Origin: Lodderomyces elongisporus
Lineage: Eukaryota > Ascomycota > Pichiomycetes > Serinales > Debaryomycetaceae
NCBI RefSeq assembly: GCF_030384665.1
Contig: NC_083679.1
Span: 930,001-994,000 of the forward strand
Direction of reading: 5' to 3'
DNA length: 64,000 bases
In this document: positions 39,185 to 48,427 of the stretch, piece after piece
Position numbering within the stretch: the first letter of the stretch is position 1
How the letters are laid out: each line of letters opens with the position of its first letter
Notes under the pieces: model-generated
Told to the model about the DNA's origin: nothing
What the model saw: the letters and a program-made list of their open reading frames with translations, nothing else
The model's database searches: none
Translations under genes and position numbers: made by a program

Positions 39185-42047
39185 TCAATCTGTAGTTTCT
39201 ACTTTACTATTTACGTCGGTTGATATCACAGTACCTGCTCCAATTGTGCGTCCTTCGCGTCTAAGCACAATTCTACCAATTTTAGCATTATCCTCATATG
39301 TGGTTATAGGTATCGAGTTGCCCTCATCTACCTCGATCTCGACAATAGCAGTTTGTTTTGAATTCAAATGCAAAATTTTCTTCTTCTTTTTCTTTTTCTT
39401 GTCACTATTTGTAATCTCAACAATGTTTGATATACGTGCTGGAGTTTGGCTGCTGTTTCTAAACAATACGAATGGCATACCAACAATCAATGGTTTGTCC
39501 ATGTTGAACAAATGTATCGATGCAGTAAAAGATTTTGTTACCTTGATCAGCATTCCTTGTTTACTCAAAATATCACCAACTCTAATTGGATCAACTGCCT
39601 CATTGGAAAGTTGACTAGTCTTGAATGAGAGTGTAGCCAATTGACCTTTAATGGCAAAGTCAACCAAATTCAATGCAACTTTAACTGTTTGTACTTGCAA
39701 TGCTTCTCCACTTGGGTAAGCAACGAGTGTTTCTCCTGCTTGAACGTACCCACTAGTCACTTTTCCATTCACTTTCAAATCACCTTTATCTCTATATACA
39801 TCCTGGACTGAAAAGTAGAATGAATCTCTTATCACCAGTTGCTTATTATTCTGATCCTCAATATCTACAAACTCAAGGTATTGTCCGAGAGTAGGACCAG
39901 TATACCATGAAAAAGCATTAATGGAATCATCGCGTTTTACAACGTTATTTCCGGTTAAACCTGAAATGGGAATAAAATCCACTTGTGAAGGTTCGAATCC
40001 AACTTCGTCGCTTGTTAAATATTCCAACATCTGATTTTTAATAGCATCAAATCTGACTTGACTCCAGTCCTCCTTGTCCATCTTGTTGACAACGACGCAC
40101 AATTTTTGCACCCCAAAGTTCTTGGCTAAGATGGTATGCTCTTTTGTTTGACCATCTAGTGCAAAGCCAGCTTCGAATTCTCCTGTGATGGAATCAATTA
40201 CAAGTAATGCAAAATCGGCATTCGAAACACCACTAATCATTTGTGGAACAAAGTCCTTGTGTCCTGGAGCATCAATCGCTGTAAATCTTGTAGAAGCCAC
40301 TTCAAAGTCAGTAGCACAAATATCTACAGTAACTCCATGGCTTCTTTCTTCCTCGGTCTGATCCATGATCCATGCAAGTGCAAATGAACCTTTGCCGATT
40401 TTTTCACTCTCCTTGACCAATTTATTGACTGTTTTGGCATCAACAATGCCATAATCAAAAAGAAGTCTTCCCATGAGTGTGGATTTTCCGGCATCCACAT
40501 GGCCGATAACAACAAATGACTTGTGTGGCTTTGCGAAAAATGGATTTTTACTAATCTCATCTTCAATGTTTATTTTTTTAAAAGGTTTGGTCTCTTTTAT
40601 TTTTGCAGCACTGTTTTTGTCCTTCTGAAGTTGTTGTTGTTGTTGTTGTTGTTCTTTTTGTTCGTTAATCAGTAGTGCTTTTACACCTTCAAATGCTTGT
40701 TTTTGGGCATTGAGCACCTCGTCGTCCGGTGATGGCTTGTTAAAGTTTTCTTTTGTCTTTGTTGTTTTTTCTGTAGAGATATTAAAGTTAGTAAGTGGTT
40801 GAAGAATTGACCCAAGCAACTTCCTTCTCTTTTGAGATGTATTGTCTAGATTGCTATTTTGCTCTGATTCATAAAGTTGTTGTTGTTGTTGCTTCTGTTG
40901 CTTCTGCAGCTTCTGTTCTGGACACCATAGTACAGAAACGCTTTCTTTTGGAGTTTCGAGAATCAATGAGTTGTCCAATTGAATATCAAAGGGTATCTGA
41001 AACGGTAAAGAGATTGAACCATGCTCCTTCTGAGAATTTACTACGGAATCAGTCTGAGTTTTTTGTTCTCCTGTATTTTTGAGTTTGAGTTTATGTCTGA
41101 GTAAAACTGGTAACGGTCGCAGAGATAATGATTCGTTTGAGCTGGATTTGTTTGTAAATTGGTCAAGAATAGAGCTATGCAGTTTATTAGTGGGGGTGAT
41201 ATTAGCTGAAACATTTGTCGCGGATTCTGTTGCATCTGCTGTTGCACCTGTTGCTATATTTGTTGTTGGTTTTGAAGATCTTGATTTTGCAAGAGCAGCA
41301 AGTTTCGACAATGGTGCTTGTGGAGAAGTCAAGGGCTTAACACTATCTTCTTCTAGTATCAGCTTATCATTCTGCTCCAGTGGTTGTGGTTGTTGCTGTT
41401 CTGCTTCTCTTTGCTGAGCTCGTAGTTTTGCTAATTTTGCTAACTTGGACATTACTATGCTTGTTGTTGTTGTTGTACTTGTAGTAGTTGTGGTTGTAAT
41501 AGTTGTTGAATTGGTTGCAAGAATCAAGGTTGCCTTTCAAATATTCTTAAGCGCAATTTATTAGTCTTGTTTTTTCTCAGGCTTTTTGGTTTTATTGGTT
41601 TTTTCTGATTTTTTCTGGTTTTTTCTGCTCACTGAAAAATTGGTGAATCTGGAGTTATCTCGAAATTAGCATTGCTCTGATGAGAAGGGCGAAAATACTG
41701 ATAGAAAAGAAAGATTAGAAGTCAAGGGAAGGAACAATAAAACAGAAACAGAAACATAGACATAAACAGGTAATAAAAAGGAAACACCATTAGATGTGAT
41801 TATACATACTTTGTTTGAATTTACCTTTCAACTCCTCAATAGAAGGCTCTAACTCAAAATAGTTGAAATACAATGCTTCTTTCAAGTCGATTTCGGGAAT
41901 CTCGTCATTATATGCCTTGAGCTTTGCTTTCAAGTGAACAAGTTGCTCATGCAACAAGTCATACTCTTCATTATTGAGTTTATCCTCATCAAACTCATCA
42001 ATGTCTTCATGCGAGTTATAGTCTAATTCATCTTCGTCGTAATCCAT
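39185..42047 (-). CDS. HBS1: HBS1/SKI7-type ribosome-rescue GTPase, spliced, with two possible 3' splice sites
   Basis: Translational GTPase that with Dom34 rescues stalled ribosomes. Exon 1 (41810-42047) encodes the Hbs1 N-terminal domain (NEEYDLLHEQLVHLKAKL..., ALYFNYFELEPSIEELK) and ends at GTATGT. Exon 2 holds the EF1A-like part: VVIGHVDAGKST (G1), ERSHGVTVD (G2), DAPGHKDF (G3), NKMD (G4), then the beta-barrel domains to the stop at 39185. Two acceptors keep the frame. TAG before 41454 gives 835 residues. TACTAAC (40787-40793) then CAG, with exon start at 40770, gives 607 residues, close to Saccharomyces Hbs1. The extra 228 residues hold SKLAKLAK and LSKLAALAK motifs and PFDIQL. SPDDEVLNAQKQAF, like the exosome-binding motif of Ski7-type proteins, lies in the common part. 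Confidence 0.88.
40771..41809 (-). other. HBS1 intron, long alternative version (1039 nt)
   Basis: Same donor as the short intron, with the distal acceptor in coding sequence: perfect TACTAAC at 40787-40793, 13 nt, then CAG (ending at 40771). Phase is preserved: the one leftover A of exon 1 joins AA. This is a stronger acceptor by sequence than the proximal one. Confidence 0.65.
41455..41809 (-). other. HBS1 intron, short version (355 nt)
   Basis: Donor GTATGT begins at 41809. The proximal acceptor is the TAG ending at 41455 and yields Gln-Ile-Met-Ser-Lys across the junction. A GACTAAT branch-like sequence lies about 100 nt upstream of it, and the AGs in between are all AAG, which yeast spliceosomes disfavour. 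An upstream in-frame TGA blocks any earlier in-frame acceptor. Confidence 0.6.
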
Positions 42048-42685
42048 GGTTGGTGAAGATTAGGTATAAAACGTGTGTGTGTGTGTGTGTTTGTATATTT
42101 GAAGTTGCGAGCTTCCTGTACCTAAGGTCCACTGCTTCCTTTTCCTTCTTTCGCTTCAATTTCCATTTAATGAAAATTGTTCTTTATAAAAAAAAATCAA
42201 ATTATCATTTTTTTTCTTCTTTCTTTGTTCTCTCTCTAACCTGTCTGCGCGCGCACAAAATTTCAGTTTGTCTGTTTTTTTTTTTCTCAAAAGAAAAAAA
42301 ATATAATGGCAATAAACCACTCAATAGCAATAGAGATGTTAAATTTACTAGTTGTATTTATTGTTTAATGTTATAATGCAAATAGAATATCTTATTGACG
42401 TTATCCAAACGGTGAAGATCTAATAAATACTATGTAATACCATGGAACCAGCTGATATACAACAGTCATTTCAAAGCTTAAAGTCAAAAGCGAATCCGAA
42501 ATTTTTGAACCTGAATCCGAGCTTTGAACATAAAATTGAAATTGAAAATGAAATTGAAATTGAGATTGAAATTGAAAAGAAAAGATTTAAAGTTAAAAAA
42601 AAGCATTTGAGTAAGAAATGAAAAAAGGGAAAAGGAAAATGGAGAAAGGAAAACTAATTCCTTTTCCTGGGGTTCTATCAGCCAC
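42048..42685. promoter_or_regulatory. HBS1 promoter / 3' flank of the amidase relic
   Basis: 638 bp with a GT run (42072-42091), poly-T tracts, and a GAAATTGAAATTGA-type repeat (42535-42583) immediately beyond the relic's stop. No gene is seen. Confidence 0.45.
42535..42583. repeat. (GAAATT)n hexanucleotide repeat
   Basis: About eight imperfect GAAATT/GAGATT units, about 100 bp past the truncated amidase frame. Confidence 0.85.
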
Positions 42686-43189
42686 TTATGCCAACACTGC
42701 ATTTGCACCTTTTACAATCGATGGGTTCATTCTTGGTGACACAGGACCCTGTAGACTGCCACTTAAATCATAGTGAGTAAAGTTCAATTTGACATAGCCC
42801 AATGCATCATCGGCAACACCTTCAAAAGGCGACAGTATTGCAGACAACTGGTCTTTGCTGACGGGAAGTCCGTGTAATGGACCTATTGTTGATTTGCCTG
42901 TGTTTTTGTAGTAAGCATCCAAGAATTTGGCCATGGCCAATGCTTCGTGAATCTCCTGATATACCTGAGGGTTAATACCACTGCTATAGTGGGCTATAAG
43001 ATATTTTTTGACAAATGCAGCTGTAACCTCTGATGAAGTATAGGTGCCGTTTGCAATTTTTGACGCTAGGTACAAAGGTGGGAGTGAGGTAATGATGAAT
43101 TCAGGCTCACTGAGTAGTGATTCATTCAAGTATTTGTCGTCTTCCAACTGGCTTATAAAAAGCGTCAAGTTCATAATAGTTTGCAACAT
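42686..43189 (-). pseudogene. Truncated amidase relic
   Basis: An intact 167-codon frame matching only an internal third of the two amidases nearby. LNESLLSEPEFIITSLPPLYLASKIANGTYTSSEV corresponds to their NEKLLSPKEFEITD..IARGEWTSVEV region, and FLDAYYKNTGKSTIGPLHGLPVSKDQL to ELDAYYKEKGHTVGPLHGLPISLKE. It lacks about 60 N-terminal residues and everything after the first catalytic segment. The GGSSSG and DIGGS serines are absent and the SLKE lysine context has become SKDQ. It cannot be an active amidase. Because no stop interrupts the frame, expression as a non-catalytic fragment is possible, but decay of a third family copy is simpler. Confidence 0.75.
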
Positions 43190-43227
43190 TATTCAAGGAG
43201 AAGTAGGTGTGGCGAGATGGTGAAGTA

Positions 43228-43262
43228 GTTGTAACTGTAACTGTAACTGTAACTGTAACTGC
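43228..43262. repeat. (GTAACT)n hexanucleotide repeat
   Basis: About five units of GTAACT upstream of the relic amidase, with one variant (GCAATT) at the end. Confidence 0.9.
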
Positions 43263-43997
43263 AATTGTAATTCTATTCTGTGGAGTATTACACGAATTTA
43301 AAATTCAAATTGTTGCAAAGCTTCCCCTTTATATATATATATATATATATATATTGACTTATGAAGACATATTTTCTATGCATCACTATGGATATGTGGC
43401 TCTCATAAACTTGCAATATTGTGAAACGGAGATCCGTTGATGTCACCATAGACGTCAACTCAAATGCATACTCATAACCCTCGTGCGCCATGTACAAGTA
43501 ATTACGTCGCGGATTACGTGTAAGTACAAAAACCGCACGATAAGAGGAATTCCTCTTCCTCCCCACCAAAGAAACAGAAAATAAAAAAAGCGAAAAGAGA
43601 GAAAAAGTCGTTAAGTAAAACTAAAAGAGAATCATAGGCATCTTTGCATAGAGATTCAGTTGTAATACTTTATTCTTCTTTTATCTTACTCTATTTTTTC
43701 ACTAAACTAACGAGAGGGGAGAGGGGGAGGGGAGAGAAGAAGAAGAGGAGTTAAGGGAAGATAAGGAAATTGTGATAAAGGGGAACCCATGATTCAACAG
43801 CAACCATGTTAACCTTTGCACAAAAACAGGGAATAAGTTTTGGTTGACTTTTTTTTTTGTCTTCCCCTTGTTCCTCTTCTTCTTCTACTTACTTGAAGCT
43901 TTTGTCTCACAAACTTTAGTCTTTTTCCTTCTCCACGACCTTATTCCTTCCCCTCCAACACCAGCTCTCCAATTTTCTCACGAGAACTTTGACACTA

Positions 43998-44026
43998 TAT
44001 ATTACAGCAACTGTTGCTGTAATATA
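43998..44026. repeat. Perfect inverted repeat (14-bp arms, 1-nt loop)
   Basis: TATATTACAGCAAC, one T, then its exact reverse complement. It would extrude as a cruciform or bind a dimeric protein; no function is known. Confidence 0.9.
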
Positions 44027-45831
44027 ATGGGTTTGGGTGATGTCACTATATTGATTTTCAACAGCAAGAGTCTAATATATTTTTCCACAGATCGGAAACA
44101 AAAAGGTATAGAGTTATGAGAAGGTTGTTTTAATTGTGTTTCTAGTCTTGGTAATTGATATCTATTCTCTTACTCTAATATCACCAAAGTAGCGGATATA
44201 TACACATATATATACATCGTTAATACTGTTGTTCAACAAGAAATTAAACTTTTATTTCTCTTTTACACATTTCCAGGGTATACAAACCATTTGCACTGCT
44301 ATTCTATTTTTTGCCTACTTTTTTTTTCCTTCTTCTTCTTGGTTTAGACAACAGTGTGAATATAGGGCATCGCAAAACAATTGAAAAGTAAAGTTTAGGA
44401 AGAGATTGTCAGTAAATTTTAATTTTTGCAACTCTTGTGAAACGTGGTTGATGCAACCGTTTTCTTGCTACTGAGTTGGGGAATAAAAAAAAAAAAAAAG
44501 AGAAAGAGAATTTTGAGATGGAAAAAGTAAGTGCCATTGCATTACGTTGCTATGGAAATTTTCTCACAACATACACAAACAAAAGTATAAGAAATGTATA
44601 TACACGTATTTATATATATATACGTGTATGTATATATATATGGTAATAGCAAATACCCTTTTACACTTTATTCCAACACTATCAAGTATTAATTTCCAGA
44701 TGCCGACTTGCGCTTGGCAAGTTGACGTAAGAAAATTGGACGCGGAAAGTATGTTGGTTTGCGGGAACTGAATTAGACTAAATTCCATTGATACAGCCAG
44801 GTCCTGCACCTTTTTGTTTATTACTCTACTCCTCTTTTATTCTTTCCTTTTTTTTTTCTAGTAAACTGCTTCTCCTATGAAATTGTTAATGTGTATGTGT
44901 TTGTGTGTTTGTATGTTTGTGTGTGTGGATGTGTGGATGGTTGTCTTTTCCTTTTCGCGGGTTAACATAGCCTATAAATTCTTAATAAAGTAGGAAAACT
45001 CGCAAAATGGTTATGTGGCCGCGTATGACGTGTATATATAGTGTTGATTATATTTGCAATAGCAATCATAAAGAGGTTTGTAGTAACTTGACTAGGTTTT
45101 GACTGTAGAATTTGTGTTTTGTATCTTTTGTTTTTCTACAAACCACCAAAGAAACACATTTCCATTGAATATTCTAGCATTCAAAAGAGACTTTGTTTTT
45201 TTATTTTATTTTTTTTCAAATAAACTTTCCTTGTGACATTTCCATTGAGCTATACTACATATGCACAGATTATTTCCACAACACTTTTCCACTATTAGAT
45301 ATAAAAGATGTTGTTTCTTTGTTTGTTTGTATTTCAACTTTTCGTTTAATTTGAAGTCAAGTTGAGCCGAAAGTTTATTATACCTTCTTCTTCTTTTTTC
45401 TTTTCTGGATTCGCTCTATTTACTTAGGCTGGAACGTGGCACGGGACATTTTTCTCTAAACCTTATTTCAATACCAACTACTTCCTATAACCGATACTTT
45501 TCTCCCATTAATATTGCTTTTACCAACCAAAAAAAAAAAAAAAAAAGACTTTTCTTCATCTCAACAAAGCAAAGTTATACGAATTTATCAGTAACTAAAT
45601 CTACAACGAGTATACAAGCTTACAATGTTTCATCATTTTCTACTTTTGTTTTTTCTTTCCTCTCTCTCTCTAATAAATCAAAAATCAATCAATAATTCAG
45701 AATCTATCTATAAATTTTTTTCTTTCTCTCTTGCTTTCTCAAAAACAAATAACAAGAGGGAAACCCAACCACTTCTCTAGAAACAAAGTGGTGGTTGAAA
45801 ATTGGAAATGGACTAGAAGAAAAGCAATCTA

Positions 45832-47589
45832 CTACTTTCCCCTAAGCAATGTCTCTGGCTTCAACAAATCTGCCTCCAAAAGATCTACAATGGCTTTTCC
45901 TGCAGCAACCACTTCTTCATCAAAGTATCTTCTACCACTCAACTGTAATGCTATAGGCGCACCTTTAAACTTTTTGGGGTCATAACTCCGATCTTCCAAC
46001 TCTTCCATACCGTTCCTATACTTAAACTTCTTATCCTCCTCGGTCCAAGTATCAACCTCTGGATCTTGTCTCAATCCGGTTTGAAACACCAAACTGGGGA
46101 AATCCAAAAGATTATAAATGATTGTATATGATTCATTATAAACTTCTTCACTGTGCGGAGCAACATTATTGTAGGCAGGACCCAAAATGAAATCAATCTT
46201 ATTCTCAACCATATAATCAGTATATTGCTCACGAAACCTATCCCTTGTGGCATTTAGTAGACGATTCTCATAAGTTGTATGCATTCTCGTACCTTCTCCT
46301 GCATTCAAATACCATTTGGTTAATCTTGGTATGGGCTCACCCGAAGCCGAAAATAATTCACGTAGCTCCTTGTTTCCATCAGCATTGTACAAGGTCATTG
46401 CAGTATCATAGGCTAGTTTACCTCTTGGCGGAGTAAATTCAACAATAGTTGCACCTGCAGCTTTCAACTTATTCACAACTTCATCGAGTCCACGTCTTAT
46501 TGGTGGCGAAACTCTCACAACGCCATCATCTCTTACAACAGCGATTTTCAAATTCGAAATCTTTGGTTGCTCAACATCTCTCCACTTCATTGGCAAGCTC
46601 CAAGGGTCTAAATTCCATGGCTCACCATTGTTGATATACGTCCTCATGAATAGCTCGATATCTTCAATTGTACGACTCAACGGTCCAATAACACCAACAA
46701 CACTTTCTTGACCACCTTCGCCACCAACAACGCCTCTACCACTAATTCTTCTAGATGTCGGTCTTAACCCATGGCAGCCAGAAAATGCAGCAGGCGACCG
46801 AATCGAGCCTCCTATATCGGACCCCACTCCCATAACACTACCACCAAACGCAACAACGGCACCTTCACCAGATGAGGAGCCTCCACTCGATAAAAGCAAA
46901 TTATATGGACATTTCGTGAAACCAGTAATATTGTTACCCGAGTCCAAATGCAACAAAGCCTGTGGCTCATTGGTTCTAATGTAGAATACTGCGCCCAAGT
47001 CATACAAGACTTTTGCAGTAACAGAGTCTTTCTCCATTATGTTATCCAACAATGAAACACAACCAACATGGCCTATTTTACCCTTTAATGCAATATGTTC
47101 CTTTAAAGAAATTGGCAAGCCATGCAATGGACCCACTGTATGGCCCTTTTCTTTATAGTATGCATCCAACTCTTCCGCACGCTTTAATCCTTCGTCAATA
47201 AAAAACTCCATAGCACAATTGGTAAATTGATGTGCAATAATAGCACGTTTGGCAAATGCCTTGTACACTTCAACTGATGTCCATTCACCACGGGCAATTT
47301 TGTTTACAATACTTGATCCCGAGGAATCGGTGATTTCAAATTCTTTGGGTGAAAGAAGCTTTTCATTATACAAATAAGATATGGAGTCAAATTGCTCCTC
47401 AATTAAGGTATCTACCGGTTTTGGTAGCTCTGTAGTAAGCTCCTTTGGTATAGCATCTGCTAGTCTTTGTCTATATGCTTTAATTTTGGGAATCCATTTC
47501 TCAAACTCTGTAGGGTCTTCGTAGCCTGACAAATCGTCTTTTGTAAGCAAAGAATGGAATAGTTTGTCACTCACTGGATCAATGGCCAT
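45832..47589 (-). CDS. Amidase-signature hydrolase, copy A
   Basis: Amidase-signature enzyme hydrolysing a carbon-nitrogen amide bond, like the fungal acetamidase/Amd2 group; the substrate is unknown. 585 residues with the Ser-cisSer-Lys set: GPLHGLPISLKEH (catalytic Lys), SSGGSSSGEGA (about 234-244) and GVGSDIGGSIRSPA (nucleophilic Ser). No signal peptide or membrane segment is seen, so it is likely cytosolic. It lies upstream of a relic copy and downstream of copy B, all on the minus strand, indicating tandem duplication. A 100-bp stretch (47186-47285) is identical in copy B though flanking DNA differs. The ATG at 47589 gives MAIDPVSDKL, parallel to copy B. Confidence 0.93.
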   Translation of the reverse strand: MAIDPVSDKLFHSLLTKDDLSGYEDPTEFEKWIPKIKAYRQRLADAIPKELTTELPKPVDTLIEEQFDSISYLYNEKLLSPKEFEITDSSGSSIVNKIARGEWTSVEVYKAFAKRAIIAHQFTNCAMEFFIDEGLKRAEELDAYYKEKGHTVGPLHGLPISLKEHIALKGKIGHVGCVSLLDNIMEKDSVTAKVLYDLGAVFYIRTNEPQALLHLDSGNNITGFTKCPYNLLLSSGGSSSGEGAVVAFGGSVMGVGSDIGGSIRSPAAFSGCHGLRPTSRRISGRGVVGGEGGQESVVGVIGPLSRTIEDIELFMRTYINNGEPWNLDPWSLPMKWRDVEQPKISNLKIAVVRDDGVVRVSPPIRRGLDEVVNKLKAAGATIVEFTPPRGKLAYDTAMTLYNADGNKELRELFSASGEPIPRLTKWYLNAGEGTRMHTTYENRLLNATRDRFREQYTDYMVENKIDFILGPAYNNVAPHSEEVYNESYTIIYNLLDFPSLVFQTGLRQDPEVDTWTEEDKKFKYRNGMEELEDRSYDPKKFKGAPIALQLSGRRYFDEEVVAAGKAIVDLLEADLLKPETLLRGK

Positions 47590-48427
47590 TGTAATTTTTT
47601 TTTATTTTTTTTGGTCTATCACTTATGAACTAAAAGAATTTGATTTTGGAAATCAAAAAAATAAAAAGTTTTTGAAATAATAATAAATGAAATAGAAAAT
47701 ATCAATGAAAAACTCAAGAAACACGTCCTGCTTTTAGAATATAATATTGTCTTTTCCCTTTCCGTTTCCGTTTCCTCTTCTTTGTTTACAAATTGGTTGC
47801 TTCGATTGATTATACTGTTCAATGGTTTCAGATAGATAAAAAGATATTGTGGAAATAGAAGAGAAGCAAAAGTATAAAGGTAAAAAAAGGCAAACTTGGT
47901 GGAATGGCGAGAGGTAATTTCCAGTTCTATTTAAACTTGCGATCTCGATATTTCGGAAAGTAATCGAATTTAAAGACCAGATTCAAGCAGGTGGAGTACA
48001 AAAACATGGAAGGAGGGGGAAGAGAAATTATGTTACACAAAACGATAGCGGGTCTGGCTTTACGCGCGCTTATTCTCTGTCGAACTCTTTCTTTCTCCTG
48101 AGCACTAGATTAAATTTTATCTCATTCTTTTCAGATAACGACTGAGACCAATAGGAAGTTCCTCATATCAATGCAAAATAAACTTCAAAACAAGAAAAAA
48201 AGGTGTTGTTGAATTTTATTTCCGTTTCACATTCTCAATCAATCAATTAATTCCGATATTTTTTGTTTTCTCCCTGTTTTTTTTTTATGTATTTCGCAAA
48301 CTATTGATGGTTAGGATATATAATTTTACATAAACGCTTGCAGTTTCTTCTTTGGGAAAATTCGGGTCTATCGATCAAAAATATTCTCTAATCTTCTATC
48401 TATCTATTTATTTATTTATTTATTGAT
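47590..48427. promoter_or_regulatory. Promoter of amidase A / 3' end of amidase B
   Basis: 838 bp. It contains poly-T, TTTCCG repeats (47757-47775), a CGCGCGC-containing patch (48061-48068) and TATTTATT repeats (48400-48430). No gene is seen. Confidence 0.4.

Larger units (their letters stand above)
43190..45831. other. 2.6-kb gene-poor region between amidase loci
   Basis: No supported gene. It contains GTAACT hexamer repeats (43228-43262), (TA)n at 43330-43354, a G-rich purine block (43710-43760), a perfect 14-bp-arm palindrome (43998-44026), TATACG/TATATA palindromic DNA (44605-44645), GT-rich repeats (44890-44940) and many poly-A/T tracts. The longest frame (43844-44119) is Phe-rich and low in complexity. 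The length suggests loss of a former gene, perhaps another amidase copy, but I see no residual coding similarity. Confidence 0.45.

Noticed and set aside
39990..40000. GGTTCGAATCC, a perfect tRNA/Pol III B-box
   Set aside because: It lies within conserved HBS1 coding sequence and no A-box or cloverleaf is found at the right distance.
41790..42047. A separate 85-codon acidic protein gene upstream of HBS1
   Set aside because: Its sequence is the Hbs1 N-terminal domain and it runs into a GTATGT donor, so it is HBS1 exon 1.
43844..44119. 91-codon frame in the amidase gap
   Set aside because: Phe/Leu-rich start from poly-T DNA, no recognisable domain, and it spans a perfect palindrome; no support beyond being open.
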